DNA of 64,000 bases from contig NC_090942.1 in the NCBI RefSeq assembly GCF_040807025.1, positions 178,626,247-178,690,246 of the forward strand. The letters run 5' to 3'. Below are positions 1-13,700 of this stretch, piece by piece (the first letter of the stretch is position 1; every line of letters starts with the position of its first letter). The position numbers and the translations under genes are program-made. This DNA is from Struthio camelus (Eukaryota > Chordata > Aves > Struthioniformes > Struthionidae). The notes beneath the pieces were generated by a model, which had not been told where the DNA came from, made no database searches, and saw only the letters and a program-made list of their open reading frames with translations.

Positions 1-1588
1 TCTTCAGAGACTGCTGTAGGCTTGGGTCCGCTATGGTGTTGATTTCAGGTGATGAGTAGAGCCTGAAGAATCATCCCATGTACAAAGCAACCACCCTGGG
101 AGTATGGGATGAGCTTTTCTGTGCTATCTGTCATTAATTCCGCAAAGGCTTGAGTCTGTGCAGACAATAGAACTCAAGGCTGCGATGCAGTGAATTCCCA
201 AGCTTGGTGTTTGACATTCATCTTTCTCCTACAGTGTCTGAATACATCTGTAGGAAGCAGAATTACCCTGTGCAGACGTTGGAGGCAGGAAGTAGTTCAT
301 GCTAGTAATGGTTACTTAGGATAGGTGCATGACACTCATATGTTCTGACACTTACCCATCCTAAAAGTTGTAAGTAAGGATTTTCTTCACAAAACAGCGA
401 GTTCAGTGGTGTTTTCAACCTGTTGTTATCCATGGACTTCTTGTTTGTTGGCAAAGTGTGTATATGCTATGGAGCAGTCTGCAAATGAGAATATGACACG
501 GTACGCTACCATGAACCAGGGCAGCGGGGATTAGGAAATCTTGGTAGGAGCAGGAGCAGGTTTTACCTGCCAGTTGGAACAGGAGTTGGAACAGTAAGAC
601 TTGGCCTAGTAATCTAGCTTGTCCAGAGAATAACATTGAATTTCTTGCCCTATAAATGTGGCTCTTAATCTTTTAGGTCATAGTATTCTCTTCTGGAACG
701 TTAGAGGCAAAGAAGCTTGGCCTGGCATTACTTTTATTTCTTTTAGCCATGCCCTCCAATGCGTTATTGCCGTCTCTGTTTTTTGGAGTTGGTTTGATAC
801 AGTTCCTTGCCAAAAGCTCAGGAAATCAAGCACACATCTTTTCTCCAGACAAGGGCATGGAGTTTGGTATACGTTTGTCTTTATTACATGCCACAGCTGT
901 TAGGAGCTACCAAAAAGAAGCGCTACCAAGAAGCGCTACCAAAAAGAAGCGCTCTTCCTCAGAAAATTGGGGCTCCGAAAGGGTAAAGAGCAGTGAATAG
1001 AATTCCAGTTAATGTGAGTACCTGGAAATGAAAATTGTGGCACAACAGTAGGATAATGTTTTTGGAGAACTTCAGCCTACAAGTGCAAAGGTGTGTCTGT
1101 GCTGGCTTTAAATAATATCTGACCACTGTGTTACTCATGAAGACAGACAGTGTTTGTATTCTGTTGGATTACTGTCAATTTGTGTATAGACGTGCTCTCT
1201 TTGCAGAGAGTATAATTTGCAACAACCCAGTTCATATGAACAAAATTTCTAACGTAGACAGTCTTTAATAAACTTGATTAGAGTCTTGCAGATGTTGGGG
1301 TTGCATTTGTGGGAGTCAGAGTGTGTCCTTATCTCACTGCAGCAAAATTCATGTCACCAGGAGGCAGGAGTACTTGAAGTTGGTTGTACACTTGAAAAAT
1401 TTGCCTACCAGCAGAAAAAAGCTGCTTACTGTGCTCCTCAGTTTCTCATCAGTGAGAGGAAAAGGGCAAAGCAGTGCATTTCGTTATCCGTGTTAGCTTC
1501 TGTGTATTAAGAACCAAGAAAATATTTCCAGTCTAGTTATTGGATAGAAATAAACACAATTTTGATTCATTTCCATTTTGCTCCTCAG
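1..1588 (+). other. DIS3: DIS3 intron 1 (partial)
   Basis: No exon resembling the basic N-terminus of DIS3 and no GC-rich promoter is visible, so exon 1 and the promoter are inferred to lie left of base 1. The stretch ends with a polypyrimidine run and CAG before exon 2. A short imperfect tandem repeat sits at 906-950; otherwise I see nothing functional. Confidence 0.7.
906..950 (+). repeat. Short tandem repeat in DIS3 intron 1
   Basis: Units GCTACCAAAAAGAAGC, GCTACCAAGAAGC and GCTACCAAAAAGAAGC follow each other, the middle one lacking three bases. Confidence 0.85.
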
Positions 1589-1746
1589 ATTGATATACTT
1601 GAAGATCCTGTTATTAAAAATGTCATTGTGCTACAGACAGTTTTACAAGAAGTCAGGAATCGGAGTGCACCGGTATACAAGCGAGTTAGAGACATGATTG
1701 CGAACCCTGAGAAACATTTCTATTCCTTCACCAATGAACATCATCG
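1589..1746 (+). CDS. DIS3: DIS3 exon 2 (PIN domain)
   Basis: Opens with [11 protein letters not shown] and runs to the histidine pair of TNEHHR; the arginine codon is split over the next junction. It contains VLQEVRNRS, whose glutamate is one of the acidic metal ligands of the PIN endonuclease site in this family. Acceptor CTCCTCAG, donor GTAAGG. Length is 52 codons plus 2 nt. Confidence 0.95.
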
Positions 1747-4700
1747 GTAAGGTGTGGAATGGGGTATAATAACCATGTAAGTATGTACTAGCCATGTGCC
1801 AACGGCTAGTAAAGGAAACTGGGAAAGAAACTGGAAAATGTGAAACTAGGAAAATAAAATTAGGCTGAGACTTTTAAGGGATCCTATTGGGAAATACTTC
1901 CTTGATCCAGGTGCTTTTTCATTTTATAATTAACGTAGGCGTGTGTGTGTGTATACACACACATATAGTGTATACTTGTATATAGTAAAACAAATAACAA
2001 GGTTAGCAAAAATGTTTTATTGTTTAATTACAAACAGTCATCTACATGATGGTCCTAATCAAGGGCAAAAAAAAACCCTCAGTGAAAAAAAAATGACTGA
2101 TAAGTCTTTTCCACGTTACTTCTCACTTTTCCAGTGCTATCAAAAATATTTAAATATTGGGAAACCAGCCCAGTCAGGAAATAGTATTGATTTGTTCTTT
2201 GGTTTTTGTTTTCTTTTTTTCTGTTTTTTAGCAACATTAGATTTCTCATCTACTTGACAATATTAGTTATTCAGGCTAAGCAGCTTCTGAGTCAGAAGAC
2301 GACAAACGTTCTCTCACTTACGCTCCTAAGAGTATAAGAACAGTTATGCTGCATTATAAACCAGTGGGAAATTTTAAATGGTGAATGTCCACTTTTAAGC
2401 TGGTTAGCTTATAAGTGCAAAATATTTATAATAGCCTGTTATTGTTACTGTATTCAGCTGTTACAGCAGGCAAAAGCATTTCAGTGTTGGAAATAAATTT
2501 TTCAACTATTGCATTCAATATCCTTCTCAATTAGAAAATGAAAACATTAATTATGATTTGATCTAGGAGCCATCGGTCTGGGCCGAAAACCGTTGTAATC
2601 AATAATGGTTTTAGTAATTTTTGAACTAGGCCTGTAGCATAGCTTACTAAGCTACTTTTCTGAAAATAACGCTTAGTGCTGATTTTGAACTGTATGTGAG
2701 AAAGTGTACTTTCAGAAGTTATAATAGAAGACAGCTCTGAACCAGATCTGTGGAGTGCCTACGCATTTTGTAGCCAACAGAACAAGCTTTTCTTGGAGTC
2801 CCCTGTAGGAGTCATTCCAGTTGAGCACTTTGTTCTCCTCTGAGCTCTTTCCTTTTACGTGTATATTTTATTATGAAAAGGAGACTGAAATGCTGGATAA
2901 AATTTACAGACAAGATTGTTAACTTAAGCAATGGAGTAATGCCTTTCAATTTTATTGTCCCTTTTAAACATATCCCAATACTTTATTTAAACTTTGCCAG
3001 CTCAGTCTGTTGCAGGTTTCAAAAATCTAAAGTCAGAGTGACAGAAAGTTCTAAGGAATGAAGATGCAATTAATTTTAATTTATTTGTGCTCTCAGGTAG
3101 TTGCCACTGCAATTATATTTTAGTTCTACCTAACTGTTCAGTCATCAGTGAGAAGATTTTATTACAAATGAAGACATCTTCATTATTTTTCCTGACCCTC
3201 CTGTGTTTTGACCCTTCCTTGACCCGCAGAACGTTACACGTATTGTAAAAATTGGTACAACAGTGATTCTTGTGGCATCTCAGTCTTGTTTCAATATGAA
3301 AAGTTTTTGTAACTATTGATATATTGGGATTTTTGTGTGTGTGCGCGCTTTTTTTTTTCTTTCCAGAGAAACATACATAGAGCAACAGCAAGGCGAAACT
3401 TCTAATGACCGCAACGACCGAGCCATTCGGGTAGCAGTAAAATGGTACAATGAACACTTGAGGAAAATGAAAAATGAGGAGAAGATCCAAGTTATCTTTC
3501 TAACAAATGACAGGAATAATAAAGAAAAAGCTCTAGAGGAAGGGATAACTGCTTATACATGTAAGTAAAGTAGTGTATGTTTGTTTAATTTATTGCTGAG
3601 ATATATCATCCCAGTAGTGTCTTTGTACCTAAATCATGTGCATCTCTTGCATAAATATTTGTGTGTGTGCTTTTATAGGTGAGGAGTATATAAAAAGCTT
3701 GATAGCTAATCCCGATCTTGTAGATCGTCTTGCTTGTATCTCTGATGAAGGGGTATGTTTTTATTTTTTTTATATATAAAAAAAATTAATGATAAATGGT
3801 TTGCAGCATAACTATTAGACTCTATATTATGGGGGCCTACTGGTATCAGTTCAGAAAGTGAAGACTCTGGACTTTATTACCAGTTTGACAGTTGAACTTT
3901 TTGACACCTAGAAAGAAAAAGAAAAATATTGCAGCTGTTTTTAAACTGCTTATATACCTATTAGCAGGTATCAGCCAGTTATTTTCAAAAAGCCAGGTGC
4001 TTTAGACAACTCTGAAATGAGGACAAAACAGTAACAATTGACTAAAAGTGTATAAGTGTTAGAGACAATTGAACTAAAATGAAAACTACAAAAATCTGGA
4101 TTGCAAACCATTTAGATACTTGCTTTGTGTATGCTGTTTTGAAGCTTGTGTTAATTATTGTTTTTCAAAAGCATTTTCTGACTTTTATGGTCACTTAAGT
4201 TGATAGAAGTACAGGCTACTGCTCAAAAATTCGTTACTTCCTCTTCTGTTTTCTTGTGCATTGAATTTGACATAGCTAAGGTGTGTATTTTCATATAACA
4301 CTGACATAGCAGAAAACTAACTCTATCAAAAAAACTGAAGATTTATTCCATCGGAGCTAATTTTAACAAAATGGTGTGGGATATGTAAGAGTGGGAAGAA
4401 AGTGGAGAGCTCAGCTGATCTTTTCGGTGGTTACTTGAACTTCATGTACCTTTAACTGATTGTCTGACTGCCTCCAAGGTTTAGTCACAGTATTGGAGTT
4501 TCATCATGTTTCATATGGCTGCTTATATTGTGTGCCATACTGTTTACTGTACTTCGCTATTACTGTAGACAGTATATCCAAATAAACATAAAAGTGTATG
4601 TCACTTATGCAGTATGTTTTTAAGCAACTCCAAGCAAACAAGAAAGAAAAGGAGTTCCCAGCATTGTCATGCTTCTGTGTTCTTTGTAATTTTATGCTTA

Positions 4701-7700
4701 ATTAGAAAAATTACCTTGCTACTCAACAGTCGTTATTGTGGATATTAATTGCTACCCATAGTTGCAAATGTGAAGTTTGCTAGCTTGAGTTTCACGTTCA
4801 TGAGCTGAGTTTTGGAATAATTACAAATGCAATGGACTGACAAACTGTATTTTTTATTTAAAGAAAGAAATAGAGAGTGGAAAAATATTTTTTCCAGAAC
4901 ATCTTCCTCTTAGCAAGTTACAGCAAGGAATAAAATCTGGTATTTACCTCCAAGGAACCTATAGGGCAAGCAGAGATAATTATCTTGAAGCTACTGTTTG
5001 GGTTCATGGAGATGCTGAAGAAAACAAAGAGGTGAGTTTTGCGTTTTGACTTCACGCTATGAACTTTGACTAACCTTAGTAGTGACTTAACCAAGAAATA
5101 AGTATATTTTATGTACGTTGTTGAAAATGAGCATTATAGTAGTTTTTCCTCTTCCATGTTTTTCTGCTATTACTTGTTTCCTTTGTGTGTGTTTGTTTGG
5201 ATATTGACTACTGAAATATTTGATATACCCTTTTCAAAAAGAGAGCTTTCTTTAAAGGTGTACTTTGTGTTTTGATAAAATATTTGATAAATAAAAGCCA
5301 AATCTTAGTTGTCATGAGAAGTTTTTCAGTTGACCGGGATATAGCACTGTATATTTTATTTTTCAGTAGCTTTGAACTATATTGTGAGAGGCAGAAAAAC
5401 AAGTTTGTAGGAGGATTTTCAGATGAACTGTGGCAAGCCCTTGGGGGTGCTCTTACATTTTTTGACCCCTTCTATTTTAACACCTGGGAATAAGTAGATA
5501 ATGCTGTTCTCCTCCAAGCAGTCTAACCTTGCTTTCTGCTTGCTGTGGGTTCTCTGCCACCACTGTTATACAGACACCATTTTCAAGCTGCTCCCTGCCT
5601 CTTTCTGGTAGCTGGAGCAGAAAGTATTGCTCTCTGAAGTGTTCCTTTGGATCTCCATTTCTTTCACTCCTGTCTCCCAGCAGTCTGTGGAGGCCCCTAA
5701 TCTGCAAAAATGGAAGGGCTGTCTGAATTTAAAGGGGGGGAAAAAAAGGGGAAATGTCTGGGGAAAACAATTGTTTTTATAGAGAAAATTTGAATCATGA
5801 AATAATATCATCAGTGCTGAAAGAAACCTAGGTAGAAGAAAAAATGCATCACAAACATGCCGTAAAATGTTCTTTAGCATGCAGAGCCTGTTGTGTGTGT
5901 GTTCTCATTTATTCTAGTGCTTTGATTTGTGTCTTTTGTTACTGTTGTCTTGAATGTTTGCATTTTTATCATTTATTTTGTTTTATTACGTTTCTTTCTA
6001 AAAAAAAATCCAGGTAATTATACAAGGACTTAAACATTTAAACCGAGCAGTTCATGAAGATGTTGTAGCTGTCGAGTTGTTGGCAAAAGACGAATGGGTA
6101 GCACCATCCTCAGTGGTCTTGCAAGATGACGGCCAGAATGAAGACGACATTGAAAATGAGGAGGAGAAAGAAAACATTGTATGAAATAAATAAGAGGCTT
6201 TTCGTTCTGTACTCTCTGTGCCTTTTTTCCCTATTACCTCTCTTCTGTGCAGTATGAGTAAGATTTCTTGTCACAGAAGAGAGATGTTCTATAGAGCTTG
6301 TTCAAAACTTTCAAACTTGGTAATTTTAACAAGAAAGATCAGTCTTAATGTTAATTTTTTTTAGTCAACTCTTATGCTGAAAGAAATCTGCAGTACCCTG
6401 AGAGTGTTGCTAGGCTTTAGATTTATACATTTTCTTTTATATTGATTCCTAAAAGCTATTGTGACCACAGATTCCACTCCTGCTTCCCCCCCCCCCCCCC
6501 CCCCCCCGGAACTTATTATACTCCTACAGTTGCATTAAATATGTGGCTATGTATAAAATATATGCTTCGGAATTCTGAGGGGGGATTAATCCATGCTATA
6601 AGTTCCCAAAATATTTTGTTAAACTACATTAACCCAAAAGTTCCTGAGTAGTAATCAAATAATAATGCGAAGCTATATGCTGATGTCCAGATTAGGATTT
6701 GCTGGATTAGGAGCAGATGTTATATCACAATGAGAATCTGCTTTTAAGGTGAATGCCTACATTTGGAACCAGTTGTAAAATATTCTTAGTTACTTGCAGT
6801 AATTATACGTAATGTGCATGTACACTCAGGTGTACCCTGTCCAACAAATATGTACGTTTCTTTCTCTTGCAAAAGCAATATAAATAGAGAGGCTCTTAAA
6901 GTACAGGAAGAATTGGTGAGAAAAGAAACTGCAGATAGTTAGAGGGTAACTAGAGACAGTACAGTAAGTTGTCATTTCTTCAGAGTCTTTTTCTGCCATT
7001 TTCTTCTCTGTTTTCCTCATGTCCACAAATGTAAAGGTTAAAAAATTAATAATAATATTATATACTACAAATATTAACAGTCATGCAAAGGACAGGGGGT
7101 GGGGAGGCATAGTTCTGCTTATGAAGTCATAATACACTTTATGGCATTTTAGCGATACAGAAAATGTTACCACTGTGGCTTGAGAAGTCTGCTCTAGTCA
7201 AACATGTTAACGTAATGAGTTCAAATACAGTTTTGTATTTTTAACTCCTTCTACTAGCTGAAGGCTTCTGTTAACAAGAACATGCTGAGACCTACAGGAA
7301 AAGTAGTGGGCATTATAAAGCGAAACTGGAGACCATTTTGTGGCATGCTTTCCAAATCGCAGATCAAAGAGGTAAGGCAATAATCAAGTAATAAATGCAG
7401 AATTCAGGGTTTTTTTTTTTTCATTAGAAATTATTTTTTCCTTTTTCTATCTATCAATAGGCAAGGCGGCATTTGTTTACACCAGCTGACCGCAGAATTC
7501 CTCGCATTCGAATAGAAACCAGACAAGCAGATATATTGGAAGGACAAAGAATAATTGTTGCTATTGATGGTTGGCCCAGGAATTCCAGGTATCCTAACGT
7601 AAGTTTCAGGGTTTTTTTTCCGAACTTATATTTATCTGATTTTTGTAAGGTGTTTGTTATTATTGGTAATGCTGAGTAACTTCAAAAAGGGTTGACACAA

Positions 7701-10700
7701 ATTTTGATTTGAGTACAATTCTTTGGTGCAAATTAAGGAAGTCCTTGAATAATTTAGTTTACTCCTGCCTGCCCTCCCTCAAAATGGCTATGCTTTATCA
7801 CACCTAGGAAGCTTGGTCCTTAAGTTCTGTAGTGAATATATATGTGCTAACTAAGGTAGTTTATTTAAACAAACTAGGGACTGCCTTGTTTTAGTCTGGA
7901 TTCCTAGAAATGTGAGGCTTCTGCTCTGGCTCAGTCTGCTCATCCCCACACACTGATCAGCATGCTGGCAAGTAGTTTTAAACACACTGGCCAAACTCAG
8001 TTAAATTGCCAGTGGGGAAGATTTACAGAGGGTTAAGTTTTGTGTAAATAAATAGGAGGATAGAAGAGAAAACAAGGACACTAGTTTGTGTTGAATAATA
8101 ATTAGGTTTTGAAGCGGCACCTATTGGCTAGTCTACAAGTGCGTAGCTTATATGAGTGAGAGCAGAGGTGTCTTTTGTGTATTTAGAGTTATGGAGGGAA
8201 CTTGGAAGATATGGAAAAAATGTTAAGGCAAATGCAGCACTGCAGCAGGGAATGAGAGACATGAGGAAGGAATTAGAATTAACGTAGTATTGGGAGTGAG
8301 ATGTGAGACACAACATAAATCCATAGAAAATTAGGCCTTGTTTGTTCTGCTGCTTATGGAATTCTTTTTTCCTGGAAAATCTGAATTATCACCTTTACAA
8401 TTTTTGTAGTCTTATTTGTGGAGAGGTTAATACTATTCCAGAAAAAGAGCCAGTAGATTCTAGAGAGGGAAATACAACGTTCAGACTTTGAGTCAGTGAA
8501 ACGTTTCAGATGGGAAAGTAACTGAAGAAGATGACTCCTACTGTGTAGTTTAATACAGTAATAACCTATGGGATAATCATCTCAAATATGTAATTATTTT
8601 TGAGCAGTCAAACAGTCTTGCTTGATATGCATATATGTTGTTTCTTAGGGTCATTTTGTAAAGAATTTAGGAAATGCTGGAGATAAAGAAACTGAAACGG
8701 AAGTTCTTCTACTTGAACATGATGTTCCCCATCAACCTTTCTCCCAGGCTGTCCTTAGTTTCCTACCAAAAATGCCATGGAGCATCACAGAAAAGGTAAT
8801 GAAAATCATTTTTAAAATATTATAATAATTACTGTGCGCTGTTCTTCAAATAGAACTGTAGATTTTTATGACATTCCTGGTGATCCCTATGCAATATAAA
8901 ATAAAGGAGAAATGTTTTCCAAAACCATTTTGTCTTAGGATGGGCTTTAGCCTGGTTTCCTATGGTAACAAGGCCTCCACAATTTTTTTTTTTCTGCCTA
9001 AAACTATCTTTGATAGGGATAGACATCTTAAGATAATAAAAATCTTACAGTTTTCGTAAAAAATTGATGTTTGGCAAAGGAGAGACAACATTTCAAACAA
9101 TTGTAAGATCATCTCAGAGTTTTTCATCTTGCTAGGTAACTTATCTAACCAAATGTGGCAGTCCTCAGAACACCGAATGATAACATAGGAAGATGATAAG
9201 ATATCCTCGTATAATCCAATAAAGTAATTAATCAAACAAAAGAAACTGTAAAAAAAAATCAGGGTTTGTTAAAATTGGTGTTTGCAGAATTGCTTGTTTT
9301 AAATGTTGTAAGTGAATTTCAAGTTATTCCCAGTAGGTTAAATATGGGAAATGGTTGCTTTAGAATGTGCAAAAAAATACTATCAGGGAATTTTCTTTGA
9401 GCCTGGAAACTGATGGAGGGATTTATCTTTTCTTATATTAGCTGTATAAACATCTAATACCCATCTGAGATCTTTTTGTTCCCATTATACAAAGGTAAAT
9501 GCCTCCAAAGTGCAGTTCCTTTCAACTGTCCTAGACACGTAAGCCTTTGACAGCTCAAGTTCAAGTTGAGAGAAATTGCATTCTAAACAATTTATCTAAC
9601 TGGACATCAGAGTTAAAATTTCTTGGTTTCTGGTCCTGCAGATTCTGAGATCAAGAAGAGATTGTGTTTTATTCAATTTCTCTTTCAGTTTTCTGTTAAA
9701 TAAAACAAGTTTCAGTGCTCAGGATCTTAGTTGTAGTTTTTCCTATCGCTATCTGATTTGATCTTATAAATATGTAATAATATAAATTATATCCAAAAAC
9801 TAAAAAGTTAGCATGCCTAAATTATTTAGTTGCTTCGGGCAATCTTATCCAATGCACCTTTTCCAAATGATAATTTTTACTTTGATATACAAGATGGTCT
9901 TAAACTTACTTTTTTCCTTTTTTAATTTCAGGATATGAAATACAGGGAGGACTTAAGGCAGCTGTGTGTTTGTAGTGTTGATCCTCCTGGCTGTACAGAT
10001 ATTGATGATGCCTTACACTGTAGAGAACTAGAAAATGGAAATCTAGAGGTATTTTGTTTTCTTATCAAACGAGTCGTTAATTATTTTTTCAAACATTGCA
10101 GCAGTGATTGTCGGAAATGACAGGAGCAAAGCTCCAGATATATTGTAAAAGAGTTAATGGTGTTAGCCCAGTTGTGAGATGGGAATAAAGAAAGGTAGTT
10201 GACTTGCATTAAACAAGTATCAAAGGTGAGAATTGAATCCATGTCTTCTAAATTCACCTTGCTTTCTGTCTATTTGGTATAAGGATGTGACATACTCAGC
10301 TAAAGCTGTAAATAAATTCTATGAACATGGACATCTACAGCTAGGATAAGGAATCACCAGAAGAAAGAGTGAAGCTACTGCTGTAATATGACTGCGGAAA
10401 AGAATGATTTAAAAACAGTTATGGATTTGTTTCACTCTTGAAATCCATAAAGTTTATTTTTCATAATTTGAAGTAGGTGTATTAACTGTACAGTTAATAC
10501 ACCCTGCGAGCCCTTAGGAATAAAAATGCTGGATTAAAAGGGAACAGAGAGATGTTTTGCTCTGATTTAGTTAGGTTTTCTTTGTGATAAACTAATTTGT
10601 AATTATAATAGCAGAGAATGCCAAAACTGAAGGGCTAGCAAACAGAGAGAAAGCAAAAAAAAAAAAAAAATTTGCAGTGTGCCTGGAAGGATATGAAGAG

Positions 10701-13700
10701 GTTAGTTGGGCCTGCAGGCAACATTGCTAATAAATGTAACTTCCCACTAAACATATGCATGCCTTATTGTGCATAATTGCTTCAACTATTCATTTTTTAA
10801 TGTGAGTAAAATATAACTTAACTCTTCCTATATCTAAGTATAGGAGCTGCTGGAGATAACTGGGGATGGGTAAATTGGATTGTAAATAGAGATTTTTTAG
10901 AAAGCTTCCTTCATGTTGAGAGTGATTTTTTTTTTTTTTTGTATTTCTGTTTCATAAAATACATAATGTCAGGCCTTTTCTCTCTCTCTCTTTTGTCTTT
11001 TTTTTTTTTTTTTAAGGTTGGTGTACATATTGCAGATGTCAGTCATTTTATTCGACCAGGAAATGCTTTGGATGAGGAATCGGCAAAAAGAGGAACAACA
11101 GTCTATCTGTGTGAAAAAGTAATTGTTTTTTATATAAGGATTTTTGTAAAATAAAGAAGTTGGGTTTTTCCTTGCTTTTATTTTCATCTCTTGGGAGTAC
11201 AGACATCTCCAGCCTAAAAACAGTAGAATCATTTGGGCTGCATTTAGTATGCATGCTGTTTTATCAGGCAGACTGCGCAGCAACAGGGAGAAATACTATT
11301 ATTTTTTTAAAGACAGTATCTCTTAACTCCTATGCTTGAAGCATATATAACATGCAGTTCTGAAACTGGACTACTACTGTTTTACAGATCTGAAATTGCG
11401 AAAGGAAGTGATCTGGGTTTGCCTTTCCTTTCCACTGTTTTCTTCTTGTGATAGCTAAATCTCTCTTGTTGCCTATGATTTGTATACGTTTCAGCTGTAC
11501 ATTTAGTCCTGTTTAATATAACTTATTTCTCACAGACCGCAATTTTCTATGGGACTATCTTCACTAACACAGCTGATACATTTTCAGATTTCTGAAAGAA
11601 AAGTATTTATCCTAGTTTTCATGATGAAAAAAATCAATAATATTATTTCTGAACTTTTATTATGGTAAAAGTCATGAAATTATAATAAATAACTAGTCAC
11701 ACTTTTTATCCTTTATTTTGCAGAGAATTGATATGGTTCCAGAGTTACTTAGCTCCAACTTATGCTCTTTGAGATCTAATGTGGACAGGTATTTGTAAAT
11801 GATCCGTACTCAGATTCTGACAAGAAACTTCAAATGTGTATATGTGGATTTTAATAGATTTTTCCTCTCATAGGCTTGCATTTTCATGTATATGGGAGAT
11901 GAACCATAAGGCTGAAATTCTAAAAACCAGATTTACAAAGAGTGTTATTAATTCCAAGGTTAGTCACATTAATATTCTTATACTTCCAAAAATAAGCTGG
12001 ACACCTCTTTACAAAAGCAGTGATCAACAGGCTTGATAGTAAGGCTTCCTCTATTTCTTTCTCTTTATTGATTGATTTATATTTTTTATTATTATATAAA
12101 TAAATGCTATACATAATATTTATTATATTTATTATATTTATAATTAGAAAATGACTCTTAAATCCTAAAATATAGCAGATGTTTAAACGAACCAGACAGG
12201 ATCAAAACATTCAAGGTTGTCATGTTTTTGTGGAGTTATTTTGCTATGACATTTAAGTATAAATGCGTTGACATACATTGGACATGGTCTGTATATTCCA
12301 GGTAGCCAGAATTTTTCGGTTAAAATCAGTGGAATCTATAAGTACTTAACATTTCTGAAAGTCAGACCTCAGACATATAAAATACCTTTATGATCAGCAT
12401 AAGCACTGTAAATGCCTGCTATTTCTTAGTGTCTTGCATAGATCTGTCCCGTTTTGACCATTATTCTTTGAGAATGACATGCATTTAGGTGTTGAATGTA
12501 AAGCTTCATATTGTTGTGAACCAACTTTGAGAATGAACTGCAGTTTCTGCAAGACAGAAGAAGGCTCTTCTCTTGAGTATTCAATTATGCATGATGCTGT
12601 CTTTTTTTTCTCTTCAAGGCATCGCTCACGTATGCTGAAGCACAGATGAGAATTGATTCAGCCAGCATGAATGATGATGTTACTATCAGCTTACGTGGAC
12701 TAAACAAATTAGCAAAAATTCTGAAGAAGAAAAGAATTGATAATGGGTAATCTATCCAGTGTCTTTTATTTCCTTTCTTTTCTGGCTATTTATTGCTGTC
12801 AAATGTTATAATGTTCTTTTGTGTCTATTTTCCAATAAAAATCTTTTGAAAGAAAAGTGTTTTGCCATTTCAGTTTGCATAAATATAGGTATCTTTAGGT
12901 TTCCCCCCCCTAAAATATAAACTGGGAATGCTAACTTTTCCTTCTTCTGGCAAAATGAATCAGCAGTATGGATCTCATGCAGTCACTATAAAAACAACTA
13001 GAGGAGTAGCATTTTAAATGTGAGAATTTAGCTAACTATGATGTGTGCTAAAACCTTAGTTTTTTCTAATTTGAACACTAAGTTCATCTCTTTATTTAAA
13101 TTTCTGCTAATTTTAAATTACATTTTCATATCAAACCCTGATGTTGTGCACAGGCCTGCAACCTAGCTGCCACTTCTGCTTTGTTGTAATTCATCGTAAT
13201 TCCACTTACTGTCTTCCAGAGCTTTAACACTTTCCTCACCGGAAGTTCGTTTCCACATGGACAGTGAAACTCATGATCCCATTGATCTACAAACTAAGGA
13301 GCTTAAGTATGCCTTTTTATTTTCCTCAGCTGGTTAATTTGGGGCAGGCAGAGGGGAAGGGGTGTTTGACTAGCAGCTTTGCACTTAAGGGTGTACAAAG
13401 CTTATAAAATAGTGCAGGATAATAATCCTAGAAAAGTCAGTCCTGTGCATTTTACACAATTTATGAATTATATAAACTGGTAAAATCTCTTATATCACAA
13501 CTGTGATACAACTTAACTGTGTGCTTCATTTAGGAACTTAAGTCTTTACTACTGATTTAATGGAGCACTAGGTTCCGAACTGTTGCCATCCCACCGAGTT
13601 TTCTCTGATGCTCTTCTAATGTTATTAACAAAGGAGAGGAAGTAGAATCTGGCGTCGTGGAGCATAGAAACCGTAAGAACAACAGAGCACTGAACTGTGC

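Noticed and set aside
658..1510. Search for DIS3 exon 1 among ORFs left of exon 2
   Set aside because: None resembles the basic DIS3 N-terminus or has a suitable phase-0 donor with homology, and no CpG island is present.
3113..3490. 125-codon minus-strand ORF
   Set aside because: It overlaps DIS3 exon 3 on the opposite strand and is a shadow of it; no independent signal.
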